64,000 nucleotides of DNA from Pirellula staleyi DSM 6068 (GTDB lineage: Bacteria; Planctomycetota; Planctomycetia; Pirellulales; Pirellulaceae), in assembly GCA_945875845.1 (NCBI GenBank), contig CAMCMB010000024.1, forward strand, positions 16,834 to 80,833, written 5' to 3'. The notes beneath the pieces are model-generated. The model was not told the DNA's origin. It ran no database searches and saw only the letters and a program-made list of their open reading frames with translations. The position numbers and the translations under genes are program-made. This document shows, piece after piece, positions 1 to 9,311 of this stretch; position 1 is the first letter of the stretch; each line of letters begins with the position of its first letter.

Positions 1-1
1 A

Positions 2-2404
2 AGCCAGATGAAACGCCAGAAGTGGTTTGCCGAAGTGTCAGGCGAGATTGCCGATGCGGAAAAAATGATGACGGCGAACAAACCCATGGAAGCGCTCGAT
101 CGCCTGCGAGCCTTGCGTCAACGGGTCTCTCAATCGGACCTTGATGGCACGCAGCGCAAGAACTTGCTAGCGATGGTCGATCGAGTCAGCAACCATATGC
201 AGACCTGGGTCGACGACAACAAGTCAACTATTGATCTCGACCAACGCAACAGGCAAATCGAAGATTCCATTGCGTTGGATGCATCCAATCGGGCTAAGAC
301 CGATCTGCAGGTTCAAACACTCGTTGATCAGTATAACGTATTGATCGATTCCGCTCGCTACTCCGAGGCGGAGGCTGTTGCCAAGAAGGTTTCTGAAATC
401 GCGCCGAACAGCGAAATCGCATCTGTGCTTTACAACAAAGCCAAAATCCAACGGCGTGTCGAGGAACACCTGGACATTCGAAGCCAGAAGGAAGAAGGTT
501 TCATTGACAACATGAATAGCGTGGATCTCGCTGCCGTTCCGTACAATGATATCAATCCGATGACGATGCCTTCGCTGAGATCTTGGACGGAGATATCCAA
601 ACGGCGTGCAACGACTACCGATTTGAAGATGTCGCCTCGCGAAAGGAAGATCCGAGAGGCACTTGCAGAGCAGTTTTCGGCAACCTTTGACCGACGACCG
701 TTGTCCGATGCGATGAACACCATCGCCGAAATGACGGGAATTCCGATTGTCATCGACGACAGCTCGATCGGCGAGGAAGGGATTACGGTCGATCAACCCA
801 TCACTTTGGACCTCAAGGGGAACTCCATTTCGCTCAAGAGTGCTCTCAATGTGATGCTGGAAAGACTGAATCTTACCTATTCGATTAAGAACGACGTTCT
901 GAATATCGAAAGCGCTCGCTTCAACAAGAAAGCGACCAGAGTTGAAATCTACAATGTCAAGGACCTGGTGATACCAATCCCGAACTTTGTGTCGGATTAC
1001 AACACGGGTATGGCGGGAGCATTGCAGTCTGCGTATCAAGCTCAAACACACATGGCTTCCGCTACGATCAAGGAAGATAATGTGGCGAGCGTTGCCAGCC
1101 GCATCGCGAACGTCGACCCGAACTCGGCTATTCTTGCTCAGATGAACTCGATGGGTGGTTCACCTGGTGGGATGTATCCTGGGTCGATGGCAGGACCTTC
1201 TCCTGGGATGTTCCCAAGCTCGACAGTCGGTTTGGGGGGTGGCGCACAGCCTAACTACTTCGAGCTTATCAACTTGATTCAAAACACGGTGAACCCAGAT
1301 CAATGGCAAGCGGTTGGTGGCGGCAGCTCGACCATGCAACCGTTCCAACAGAATTTGAGTTTGGTCGTTACAGCTCCGCAGGAAACGCACGAGGCTATTG
1401 CTGACTTGCTCAAGTCCTTGAGATCACTTCAGAACATTCAAGTCACGATCGAAGTACGCTTCATTCAATTGGAAGATACGTTCTACGAGCGAATTGGCGT
1501 CGACTTTGACCTCAACATCAATGATAACGTCAATCGTCTCCGTCCAGAAAGTGGTGGACCCAGCGTTGCATTCGGCCTCTCGGGTCCAACTGGACCACTC
1601 GGTCCTGTGTATACCAACGATTTGGATTTTCAGATTAGGAATACGTTCAACGTGCTACCGCCGGCTGGACGACCAGATGCAGGGGCAGGAACTACGGTCG
1701 GTCTCGCGATCTTGAGCGATCTAGAACTGTACTTCTTCTTGGAAGCAGCTCAGGGAAATAGCCGCTCGAATGTGCTGCAAGCTCCTAAGGTGACGATGTT
1801 CGATGGTCAGACTGCTTCCATCAACGACTTCGCTCAACGACCGTTTGTTATCTCGTATGACCCGGTGGTGGGTGACTTCGCCGTCGCTCAACGACCCGTC
1901 ATTGTGGTGTTGAACGAAGGAACACAGATGAACGTGCAGTCGGTTGTCTCCAATGACAAGCGTTTCGTTCGATTGACTCTCGTGCCTCAGTTCACTCGAC
2001 TTGAAGCCGCCGATCGTCAGTTCACATTCCAAGGCAAACGAACTTCGACTACCGGTTCAAGCATCTTGAACAATGGCGTTGCGACCGCGCTACAGAGAAA
2101 TGAGGACTCGCTCGTCGAAGGCACCACGGTCCAACAGCCAACGGTTGGTACGACCAGTGTGACTACGACCGTTAGCGTACCAGACGGTGGCACCATTCTC
2201 CTGGGTGGTATCAAACGATTGCGTGAAGCTCGAACAGAACGGGGTACACCAATCCTCAGCAAGATCCCGTACCTCAACCGTTTGTTCAAAAACAGTGCGA
2301 TCGGACGAGAAACCAATACTCTGATGATGACCGTCACACCGCGAATCATCATTCCGGAAGAAGAAGAAGAATTGCTCGGCGTGTCGACCAACAGTCGACC
2401 TTAG
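2..2404 (+). CDS. Secretin (type II/III secretion or pilus-type outer-membrane pore), 5' end outside window
   Basis: The C-terminal third is a secretin pore domain. It ends with the family hallmark VPDGGTILLGGIKR followed by ILSKIPYLNRLFKN. About residues 220-300 (around TGIPIVIDD) resemble a secretin N-domain or STN fold. The first ~160 residues are helical and charged, with a TPR-like stretch (SEAEAVAKKVSEIAPNS). A Gly/Met/Pro-rich spacer lies near residues 375-405. No signal peptide follows the ATG at base 8, and the frame is open back to base 2, so the true start is probably left of the window. Secretins form gated channels in the outer membrane. No partner ATPase or pilin gene is visible here, so the system it serves cannot be named. 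A strong terminator follows directly. Confidence 0.85.
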   Translation, partial: SQMKRQKWFAEVSGEIADAEKMMTANKPMEALDRLRALRQRVSQSDLDGTQRKNLLAMVDRVSNHMQTWVDDNKSTIDLDQRNRQIEDSIALDASNRAKTDLQVQTLVDQYNVLIDSARYSEAEAVAKKVSEIAPNSEIASVLYNKAKIQRRVEEHLDIRSQKEEGFIDNMNSVDLAAVPYNDINPMTMPSLRSWTEISKRRATTTDLKMSPRERKIREALAEQFSATFDRRPLSDAMNTIAEMTGIPIVIDDSSIGEEGITVDQPITLDLKGNSISLKSALNVMLERLNLTYSIKNDVLNIESARFNKKATRVEIYNVKDLVIPIPNFVSDYNTGMAGALQSAYQAQTHMASATIKEDNVASVASRIANVDPNSAILAQMNSMGGSPGGMYPGSMAGPSPGMFPSSTVGLGGGAQPNYFELINLIQNTVNPDQWQAVGGGSSTMQPFQQNLSLVVTAPQETHEAIADLLKSLRSLQNIQVTIEVRFIQLEDTFYERIGVDFDLNINDNVNRLRPESGGPSVAFGLSGPTGPLGPVYTNDLDFQIRNTFNVLPPAGRPDAGAGTTVGLAILSDLELYFFLEAAQGNSRSNVLQAPKVTMFDGQTASINDFAQRPFVISYDPVVGDFAVAQRPVIVVLNEGTQMNVQSVVSNDKRFVRLTLVPQFTRLEAADRQFTFQGKRTSTTGSSILNNGVATALQRNEDSLVEGTTVQQPTVGTTSVTTTVSVPDGGTILLGGIKRLREARTERGTPILSKIPYLNRLFKNSAIGRETNTLMMTVTPRIIIPEEEEELLGVSTNSRP

Positions 2405-2426
2405 TGCAAAGCAAAAATCCGAATGT

Positions 2427-2460
2427 AGAAAAAACCCACGGTAACCACCGTGGGTTTTTC
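2427..2460 (+). terminator. Rho-independent terminator after the secretin gene
   Basis: A perfect 12-bp stem (AAAAACCCACGG pairing with CCGTGGGTTTTT) with a six-base loop begins about 23 bases after the secretin stop. It ends in a run of Ts. The A-rich 5' arm means it could also work on the other strand. Confidence 0.85.
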
Positions 2461-2526
2461 GTTGGAATACCCGCATGGCGACCAGAGCACAAGGGAATTA
2501 CACTAGAGGAATACGGAGCGCAGTTT

Positions 2527-2678
2527 GGTAACCCGACGCGTGACGGCTTGTTGCTTTAGTGAAGTCGTTATTGGTTAAGGGAGGTATGACGGACTTCCAA
2601 GTCCGTCAATGGGGAATTCGACGGACTAGGAAGTCCGTCGTACCATTAAATCAACAAGCCGGTAAGCGTCGGGTTACC
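2527..2678. repeat. MITE-like element with terminal inverted repeats, copy 1
   Basis: The element starts with GGTAACCCGACGC and ends with its complement GCGTCGGGTTACC. Just inside are CGGCTTGTTG and CAACAAGCCG. The centre holds two near-perfect palindromes of the type GACGGACTTCCAAGTCCGTC, separated by about 7 bases. There is no transposase inside. Related copies lie at 26416-26530, 45106-45254, 45259-45379 and 49275-49469, and a lone hairpin at 14935-14954. The layout suggests a non-autonomous mobile element that would fold as a double hairpin if transcribed. Confidence 0.75.
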
Positions 2679-2724
2679 ATAGCCTATCCGACGGAGAACG
2701 CATCTTTCGCGGCGCGAAAGGCGA

Positions 2725-2808
2725 CTACCGTTTACTCCACCATCCCTACCGTTTACCCCACCATCCCTACCGTTTACCCCAACCTCCCTACCGTTTCCTC
2801 AAATCTCG
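2725..2808. repeat. 21-bp tandem repeat, four copies, upstream of the ThuA gene
   Basis: Units begin CTACCGTTTAC and repeat every 21 bases at 2725, 2746, 2767 and 2788; the last is degenerate. It lies immediately 5' of the signal-peptide start of the ThuA gene, in its leader. Function unknown. Confidence 0.8.
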
Positions 2809-2825
2809 CCATGACTGGATCCATA

Positions 2826-3764
2826 ATGAGAAAAGTGTTTTGCGTTTTCCTTCTTTCGATGTTGTCCCCTGTTGCACTCTTGGCTCAGGACAAGCCGGAC
2901 CCTTGGATTCAAAAAAAGCTGCAACAGTTCAAACCGCTGACAGAGGAACAGAAGGCTGCCATCGAACAAGCCGTTCCAAGCCAATCGACTGCGAAACCGA
3001 AGAAGACTAGGAAAGTGTTGGTATTTTATCGATGTGAAGGATTCGTTCACAATTCCATTCCTTACGGCAATTTGGCAGTCGAGGCAATGGGTCGCAAGAC
3101 GGGCGCTTTCAGTGTTGATCTTGCCGACACCTATGACGTCTTTACGACGAAAAACTTAGAACAATACGATTGCATCCTGCTCAACAGCACGACCGGTATG
3201 CAATTCCAAACTGTGGATCAGCAAAACGCCTTTCTCGATTTCATCGCAAACGGCAAGGGCTTGGCCGGATTGCACGCTGCGAGCGATAATTTCGGACGCC
3301 ACCCCGCGTGTCGAGCGATCGTGGGTGGGGAATTCGGGGGACACCCTTGGAACGCCGGCGGAAATTGGGCATTCAAGTTGGATGACCCAGAACATGTCCT
3401 CAACGTCGCGTTCGGCGGTAAAGGATTCTGGCACAGCGACGAAATTTATCAATACAATCCTCAAACGTACGAGGGACCGCAAGTTTTGCGAGTTCTGCTA
3501 AGTTTGGATATGGCACAATCCGAAGTGTCCAAGCAGATCAAGGATGGGCCGCGAGAAGTCCCCGTCTCGTGGCTTCGTAAAGCCGGCGAAGGACGGGTTT
3601 TTTACACCAATTTTGGCCACCGAGAAGACACCTTTCGCAAGCCCATGATCCTGCAACACATGCTCGATGGGATTCAATATGCCATCGGTGACTTGGAGGC
3701 TGACGCAACTCCCACCGCCAAAGCGGGTGCAAAATCGCCTGCCCTCGCACCCGCCAAGCCGTAA
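2826..3764 (+). CDS. Exported ThuA-domain protein
   Basis: After a signal peptide (MRKVFCVFLLSMLSPVALLAQ) the mature protein holds a ThuA fold (trehalose-utilisation/GATase-like flavodoxin topology) over about residues 60-285. It begins KVLVFYRCEGFVHNSIPYG and includes GLAGLHAASDNF, GGEFGGHPW and VFYTNFGHRED. ThuA-domain proteins are abundant in planctomycetes and are associated with carbohydrate use, but the exact reaction of this subgroup is not established. The frame stays open upstream through a repeat element to 2559; the start at 2826 (or an ATG at 2811) is chosen because the signal peptide begins there. The C-terminal tail is Ala/Pro/Lys-rich. Confidence 0.85.
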   Translation: MRKVFCVFLLSMLSPVALLAQDKPDPWIQKKLQQFKPLTEEQKAAIEQAVPSQSTAKPKKTRKVLVFYRCEGFVHNSIPYGNLAVEAMGRKTGAFSVDLADTYDVFTTKNLEQYDCILLNSTTGMQFQTVDQQNAFLDFIANGKGLAGLHAASDNFGRHPACRAIVGGEFGGHPWNAGGNWAFKLDDPEHVLNVAFGGKGFWHSDEIYQYNPQTYEGPQVLRVLLSLDMAQSEVSKQIKDGPREVPVSWLRKAGEGRVFYTNFGHREDTFRKPMILQHMLDGIQYAIGDLEADATPTAKAGAKSPALAPAKP

Positions 3765-4091
3765 GACCTGCCCCAACGACCTTGTGTCGTTGGACAGCCA
3801 GTTTGGTCTGCTAAACGGTGTAACGATCCGCGAGCAAAGTGGGGTCAGGGTGGCGCGTCCAGAGCCTTAGCGATGGGCGTGGGAAGCTTGGCAAATGAAA
3901 CGATCGACTCACACGCCCTACGTGCCTCAGGGCGTGCTACCCGTATCAATATTCTTTGAATGGAATGGTCTGGGCTCCTGCCGAGCTATTTACGCACCAC
4001 GCTCGGCAGGAGCCTCGCCCTCCCGATGAAATCGCAAGCAATTCTAAAAGGAAAGCGAGACGGCCTCAGAGGAGTCGAATAGAATAAACGC
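3765..4091. other. Intergenic stretch with a GAGGCTCCTGCCGA-type inverted repeat
   Basis: No gene is visible. An inverted repeat lies at 3973-4014 (GGCTCCTGCCGAGC and GCTCGGCAGGAGCC with a 14-base loop). The same family occurs at 30760-30858, 39111-39162 and 55624-55678. A second short palindromic stretch (ACACGCCCTACG / AGGGCGTG) lies near 3910-3940. Confidence 0.7.
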
Positions 4092-6656
4092 ATGACATCC
4101 TATAATGACAGCCGCAAGTTCAAGTCGTTTCTTCCAGCACTGGCTGCTGCCTTGACTTGGTTTTCGGCAAGCATGCAGGCAAGCGAACCCATTCTTGACT
4201 TCAACCGTGATATCCGACCGATATTGGCGGAAAACTGCTTCTATTGCCACGGCCAGGACGCCAACAAACGCCAAGCAGACCTCCGACTCGACGACAGGGA
4301 AATCGCGATTCAGACGGGAGCCGTTGTGCCGGGCAAACCCGCCGAAAGCGGACTGGTCGCCAGAATTCATTCCACCGACGCGGACGAGCAAATGCCGCCG
4401 CCTGCCTCCAACCGAAAACTCAGCCTTGATCAAAAGAAGATCCTAGAGCGATGGGTTAACGAGGGGGCGAACTACTCAAAACACTGGTCCTTTGTGGCAC
4501 CTTTACGCCCAGCCCAACCCGCAGTCCTCAAGAACGATTGGGTTCGAAATGCGATCGATCGATTCGTTCTTTCACGGCTCGAATTGGAAGGCTTGTCTCC
4601 TTCACCGGAAGCGGACAAGGTCACTCTCATCAAGCGACTCTATTCCGACCTCATCGGTTTGCCACCAACACCAAGCGAAGTGGATGCATTCATTGCTGAC
4701 ACGGACGCCATGGCGTATGAACACTTGGTGAATAGACTTCTCGATAACGAGCACTATGGCGAACGCATGGCTCTGGCTTGGCTGGATGCCGCTCGCTATG
4801 CGGACAGCAACGGATTTCAGCAGGACGGAGATACGTGGCAATGGATGTGGCGTGATTGGGTGGTTCGCGCCTACAACGAGAATTTACCATTCGATCAGTT
4901 CACGATTTGGCAGCTCGCGGGTGATTTGCTTCCGAACGCAACGACGGATCAAAAAATCGCAAGCGGTTTCAATCGCAACCACTTACTCAATGGGGAGGGT
5001 GGAGCGATCGCCGAGGAGCAAAGATTTGTCGTTTTATTTGATCGGATCGACACCACGGCCACGACTTGGTTAGGGCTCACCATGGCTTGCGCTCAATGCC
5101 ACGATCACAAATATGACCCGATCACGCAGAAAGATTACTACCGTTTCCTCGATGCCTTCAATCGTGTTCCTGAAAGCGGTGTTCCGCAGTTTTTTTCCTC
5201 GCGCATCCGTGTCGCGGCCCCCTTTCTCGAACTGTTGACCGAAGAAAACAAAGTCAAAATCGCGGAATTCGAAGCGCAAATCGCTCTGCTTGATAAGGAA
5301 AAGTCACCTCTCGCCGACGCAGCCTTTCATGGTTGGCGGTCGGGGATTCTTGCACAAGCGAATCCAGCGGAGCTGAAAGGATTGGCGGAAGCAATTGCAG
5401 CCATTTTGAAGAAACCCGTTGGCGATCGTTCCGAAGATGAAAAAAAGACATTGGAAACCGGCTTGCGAAAACACTTTGACGACAAAGTTCTTGTAACGCT
5501 CAACGACAGGATTCCGGTGCTCGCCAAGCTATCCGAACAGCGCAATCAATTATCGTCCTACAAAGCCGACCGCGTGCCGCGCGTGATGGTGATGAGCGAC
5601 GACAAGCCACGCGAGTCGCACGTGCTTTCGCGAGGGGAATATCTTAAACCCGAGGAAAAAGTCACCTTCGAAACGCCTGAGTTTTTACCCCCCATGCCCG
5701 CCGATGCGCCTCGCAATCGTCTTGGGTTTGCACAATGGTTAGTGTCGAATGAGCATCCGCTCACGGCCCGCGTCCAAGTCAATCGCATGTGGCAGCAGTT
5801 TTTTGGTATTGGAATTGTCAAGACTGCCGAAGATTTCGGAGTGCAAAGCGAATACCCGATCCATTTGCCGTTGCTCGATTGGCTGGCCGTTGAGTTTCGA
5901 GAAAGCGGCTGGAATATGAAAGCCCTGCAGCGACTCATCCTCAACAGCGCCACCTATAGGCAATCCAGCCGCGTAACACCCTCGCTTCGGGCTCGCGATT
6001 TGGAAAATCGTCTCTATGCTAGAGCAAGTCGATTTCGGATGCCGTCCTTAATCCTACGCGATTGGTCGCTGTCGGCAGCGGGTCTTTTAGACAGTCGTGT
6101 GGCGGGGCCGCCCGTCTATCCCTATCAACCCGATGGGATTTGGGAATCGCTCGCCATTACTAAAGAGCGCGACTTTAGTTACCCGGTTTCAAGTGGTAGC
6201 GATCTTTACCGACGAAGCCTATATACTTTCTGGCGACGCACCGTCGGACCTGCGAATATGTTCGACTCGTCCAATCGCCAAACATGCCGTGTGCGAGCCG
6301 GCTCAACGAGTACTCCGCTCCATGCGTTGACCACACTCAACGACCCGACATGGGTCGAAGCGGCAAGGGTGCTAGCAGAACATAGCCTTAAGCATTCGGC
6401 GTCGCTCGACGAACAGATTACTTACGCATTTCGAAACATACTAAGCCGACCTCCGCGCGATCGGGACTTGGACATCCTTCGCAAAGCAATGAGCAAACAG
6501 ATGGGCATTTACTCGGCAGATGTTGCGTCTGCCAAGTCCTTGCTCGATATTGGATTTGCAGTCCGCGACAAATCCCTCAATGAGGCGACGCATGCCTCAT
6601 TGACCGCCGTTTGCTTGGCAATCATGAACTTAGATGAGTCGCTCACACGCGAATAA
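4092..6656 (+). CDS. Planctomycete cytochrome-type PSCyt1-PSCyt2-PSD1 protein (DUF1549/DUF1553)
   Basis: An N-terminal signal peptide is followed by a PSCyt1 module with the haem-binding motif CFYCH at about residues 49-53. A PSCyt2/DUF1549 region follows (about 150-360), with AARYADSNGFQQDG and a second CxxCH, CAQCHDHKYDPI. The C-terminal PSD1/DUF1553 region (about 545-800) has LGFAQWLVSNEHPLTARV and NRMWQQFFG. At 854 residues the length is typical. The pairing with a DUF1501 gene just downstream is the classic planctomycete module, thought to act in the periplasm, perhaps in degrading complex substrates; no substrate can be read from the sequence. It is probably co-transcribed with the next gene. 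Confidence 0.93.
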   Translation: MTSYNDSRKFKSFLPALAAALTWFSASMQASEPILDFNRDIRPILAENCFYCHGQDANKRQADLRLDDREIAIQTGAVVPGKPAESGLVARIHSTDADEQMPPPASNRKLSLDQKKILERWVNEGANYSKHWSFVAPLRPAQPAVLKNDWVRNAIDRFVLSRLELEGLSPSPEADKVTLIKRLYSDLIGLPPTPSEVDAFIADTDAMAYEHLVNRLLDNEHYGERMALAWLDAARYADSNGFQQDGDTWQWMWRDWVVRAYNENLPFDQFTIWQLAGDLLPNATTDQKIASGFNRNHLLNGEGGAIAEEQRFVVLFDRIDTTATTWLGLTMACAQCHDHKYDPITQKDYYRFLDAFNRVPESGVPQFFSSRIRVAAPFLELLTEENKVKIAEFEAQIALLDKEKSPLADAAFHGWRSGILAQANPAELKGLAEAIAAILKKPVGDRSEDEKKTLETGLRKHFDDKVLVTLNDRIPVLAKLSEQRNQLSSYKADRVPRVMVMSDDKPRESHVLSRGEYLKPEEKVTFETPEFLPPMPADAPRNRLGFAQWLVSNEHPLTARVQVNRMWQQFFGIGIVKTAEDFGVQSEYPIHLPLLDWLAVEFRESGWNMKALQRLILNSATYRQSSRVTPSLRARDLENRLYARASRFRMPSLILRDWSLSAAGLLDSRVAGPPVYPYQPDGIWESLAITKERDFSYPVSSGSDLYRRSLYTFWRRTVGPANMFDSSNRQTCRVRAGSTSTPLHALTTLNDPTWVEAARVLAEHSLKHSASLDEQITYAFRNILSRPPRDRDLDILRKAMSKQMGIYSADVASAKSLLDIGFAVRDKSLNEATHASLTAVCLAIMNLDESLTRE

Positions 6657-6678
6657 CTCCAGCAATTGGATAGCACCT

Positions 6679-8145
6679 ATGACCAACGAATTTCAAGAAA
6701 ACCACGCTCGGGTTAACCGTCGGCAGCTATTCGGCTCGGCTGCCAGCGGAGTGGGCGTGGCTGCACTTGCATCTCTATTGGGTAGCGGACAGTCACAGGC
6801 GGACGATGCCTCCACTCCGCGATTGGGAAACGGGCTTCCAGGTCTGCCTCACCATATGGCGAAAGCAAAACGAGTGGTGGTGCTATGGCAAGGAGGCGGC
6901 CCCTCCCACATCGATCTTTTCGATGACAAGCCGGTGATGCGAGAGATGTCCGGTAAAGACATTCCTGAGTCAATTCGAGGCTCAACACGCTTATCGACAA
7001 TGTCCAGTGGATATGGCAAATGGCCTTGCGTCCCTGCCATCAAGCCATTTCAAGCGTATGGGAATTCTGGGATTCCATTGAGCACGATGCTTCCCAAACT
7101 CGGTGGCATTGCGGATGAGCTGACGGTGGTGCGTTCAATGCATACCGAAGCGGTCAACCATGCACCTGGTGTCACGTTGTTTATGACAGGCTCCCAAGTA
7201 CCGGGGCGCCCGAGTATGGGGTCTTGGCTATCCTATGGATTAGGGAGCGAAACCGAGGAACTGCCTACGTTTGTCGTCATGACCTCCAGCGACAAAACCA
7301 AGACGTGCGGGCAGCTTTTCTTTGACTATTACTGGGGAAGTGGTTTCTTGCCGAGTCGCTTTCAAGGTGTCCGATTCCGGAACACGGGCGACCTCGTCCC
7401 GTATCTAGCCAATCCAGCAGGCGTTAGCACAACCGCTAGGCGGGCACTGCTGGACGACATCGCAAGCATGAATGCAGAACATCTAGCAGACTATGGCGAT
7501 CCGGAAATCGACACGCGAATCGCGCAATACGAAATGGCCTTTCGGATGCAAACCAGCGTCCCAGATCTCATCGATTTCTCCAACGAATCGTCATCGACCC
7601 TAGAACGCTATGGTCCCGACGCGCTGTCCAAAGGAACCTTTGCCAATAATTGTCTTGTGGCTCGTCGGTTGCTCGAGCGTGGAGTGCGTTTCGTACAACT
7701 CATGCACGCAGGCTGGGATCAGCATGGCAATTTATTCACGCAACTGGAACAGCAGTGCAAAGACACAGATGCTCCGTCGGCAGCATTGGTCCAAGATCTC
7801 AAGGAACGCGGGTTGCTTGACGATACGTTGGTCGTGTGGGGAGGGGAGTTTGGCAGAACTCCCTTCGGGCAAGGTGACCCGGCAAAGCCGACGGGACGCG
7901 ATCATTTTGGCAAGGCATACAGTTGGTGGCTAGCTGGCGGTGGAGTCAAAAAAGGAACCATCTATGGTGCCACGGACGACTATGGTTGGAACATCACCGA
8001 GAACCCAGTCCACGTGCACGACATGCAAGCGACGATCATGCACTTGTGCGGCATCGACCACACGCGTTTGACTCATCGCTTTCAAGGCCGCCAGTTTCGA
8101 TTGACCGACGTCCATGGGGAAGTAGTCCAAGGCATTATCGCTTGA
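6679..8145 (+). CDS. DUF1501 family protein with Tat signal
   Basis: The N-terminus carries a twin-arginine signal (NRRQLFGSAASG then a hydrophobic stretch ending SQA), so it is exported folded. The body is DUF1501, an alkaline-phosphatase/sulfatase-like fold: VVVLWQGGGPSHIDLFD, HMHAG-like LMHAGWDQHGN, and VVWGGEFGRTPF. The family is fixed in planctomycetes beside PSD1 genes, as here. The ATG at 6679, 22 bases after the PSD1 stop, is preferred to the ATG at 6634, which would overlap the upstream gene and bury the Tat motif further in. Enzymatic role unproven. Confidence 0.92.
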   Translation: MTNEFQENHARVNRRQLFGSAASGVGVAALASLLGSGQSQADDASTPRLGNGLPGLPHHMAKAKRVVVLWQGGGPSHIDLFDDKPVMREMSGKDIPESIRGSTRLSTMSSGYGKWPCVPAIKPFQAYGNSGIPLSTMLPKLGGIADELTVVRSMHTEAVNHAPGVTLFMTGSQVPGRPSMGSWLSYGLGSETEELPTFVVMTSSDKTKTCGQLFFDYYWGSGFLPSRFQGVRFRNTGDLVPYLANPAGVSTTARRALLDDIASMNAEHLADYGDPEIDTRIAQYEMAFRMQTSVPDLIDFSNESSSTLERYGPDALSKGTFANNCLVARRLLERGVRFVQLMHAGWDQHGNLFTQLEQQCKDTDAPSAALVQDLKERGLLDDTLVVWGGEFGRTPFGQGDPAKPTGRDHFGKAYSWWLAGGGVKKGTIYGATDDYGWNITENPVHVHDMQATIMHLCGIDHTRLTHRFQGRQFRLTDVHGEVVQGIIA

Positions 8146-8152
8146 TCGGATC

Positions 8153-8210
8153 GTCGTGGGATAGGCTTCTAGCCTGTCATTGTCGTGGGATAGGCTTCCA
8201 GCCTGTCGTT
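8153..8210. repeat. Two tandem 29-bp dispersed-repeat units
   Basis: Two units starting GTCGTGGGATAGGCTTC stand head to tail, each containing the short inverted repeat AGGCTTCCAGCCT. They lie just after the DUF1501 stop. A related GCCTGTC...GACAGGC motif is seen near 35920-35940. Confidence 0.7.
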
Positions 8211-8259
8211 GTATTTTTAGACCAACACCATCGAGGGATAACAGTCCCAAACAGGCATA

Positions 8260-8646
8260 TTAATAAGACGACCCGGGGCAGCCCTGGGCTAGGTTATGCG
8301 AGCCCGTTGGGCTATCCAAGCCAGGGGAAGAGTTGTGTCTCCACGTAGGCAGGCTGACCTCATCGTGTGCGGACCAAAGAGAACGCATTCCGTGCCTTCG
8401 TACGGATCCCCAATCGCTTCCATCCGCACCTGGGAAACGGTAGTTGGCAGAAAAATCGAGGATGCGATCCGCGTTAATCTCAAACAGTTTCTTGCTTTGC
8501 GATGAGTCAGAAAACACTTCGATCTTCTCCTTGAATCGAAACATCTTTTGCTTAACAAATAGAATCGAATTTCCTGAGGCATCACGTACCGTGATTTGTT
8601 GGGCTGGCGAGAAGATGGTGAATCGGAGATCGAGCGGATATTGCAT
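8260..8646 (-). pseudogene. LURP-one-related (YxjI/scramblase-like) protein, C-terminally truncated
   Basis: Residues 1-100 read as a LURP-one-related/phospholipid-scramblase-like β-barrel start: [20 protein letters not shown], then LFVKQKMFRFKEKIEVF and GSVRRHGMRSLWSAHDEV. After about residue 100 the frame runs into the REP-like repeat and encodes unrelated sequence (SSPGLDSPTGSHNLAQG). Family members normally continue for roughly another 70-100 residues, so the second half of the domain is missing. The start overlaps the hisB stop (TAATG), implying translational coupling. Whether the shortened protein is made is unknown. Confidence 0.6.
8271..8330. repeat. REP-like repeat copy at a gene truncation point
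   Basis: It contains GGGCAGCCCTGGGCTAGGTT and AGCCCGTTGGGCTAT, the same modules that make up the arrays around the IS200-like transposase at 38137-38592. It forms the 3' tail of the truncated gene at 8260-8646. Confidence 0.65.
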
Positions 8647-9239
8647 TAGAGCACCCCCTTGGAACTTGGCACGCCGGATTGCCGCGGATCGATCTCACAT
8701 GCTATCCGAATTGCGCGGGCTGTTGCTTTGAAGATTGCTTCGGCGATGTGATGTGTGTTGCGACCATGGATCAACAGGATGTGAAGATTGCACATGGCAT
8801 TCGATGCAAATCCTTGCCAGAAATCCTCGACCAATTCGCTATCGAAATCACCGATCTTGGGAGATGGCATCTCCGCTTGGAAGACCAGGAATGGACGCCC
8901 ACTGAAGTCGACTGCCGATGTGACCAACGTCTCTTCCATCGGCAAAACCATGTGGCCATAACGGCGAATTCCATGCTTGTTTCCCAAGCAATGATGGACC
9001 GCTTGGCCCAGGCAGATTCCGACATCTTCCGTCGTGTGGTGGGAGTCCACTTGCAAGTCGCCCACCGCGTGAATGTCGAGATCGATCAACGCATGTCTAG
9101 CCAACAAGACGAGCATGTGATCCAAGAAACCAACGCCCGTGTGGATATTGTTGAGTCCGGTTCCGTCCAAATTTAACTTGAGCTCGATTTTCGTTTCCGC
9201 TGTCTGGCGGGAAATACAGCTTGAGCGATCTGATGTCAT
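8646..9239 (-). CDS. hisB: Imidazoleglycerol-phosphate dehydratase
   Basis: Catalyses dehydration of imidazoleglycerol phosphate to imidazole-acetol phosphate, the sixth step of histidine synthesis, in the cytoplasm. The metal-binding motifs are intact: [32 protein letters not shown] and, in the second half, [15 protein letters not shown]. At 197 residues it is a monofunctional enzyme without the phosphatase domain seen in enterobacteria. The ATG at 9239 is chosen; an in-frame TTG lies at 9245. It sits 72 bases downstream of gyrB on the same strand and overlaps the next gene by one base. No other his genes are in the window. Confidence 0.97.
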   Translation of the reverse strand: MTSDRSSCISRQTAETKIELKLNLDGTGLNNIHTGVGFLDHMLVLLARHALIDLDIHAVGDLQVDSHHTTEDVGICLGQAVHHCLGNKHGIRRYGHMVLPMEETLVTSAVDFSGRPFLVFQAEMPSPKIGDFDSELVEDFWQGFASNAMCNLHILLIHGRNTHHIAEAIFKATARAIRIACEIDPRQSGVPSSKGVL

Positions 9240-9311
9240 TGTCAATCGTTTCCGTAACGAGATGCGTTCGCATTCGGGTAAGTTCGCAGGGACGGTTTAG
9301 GTTCAATCGTG

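Noticed and set aside
2559..2825. Upstream in-frame extension of the ThuA gene
   Set aside because: It is encoded by the MITE-like element and the 21-bp repeat; the signal peptide begins at 2826.
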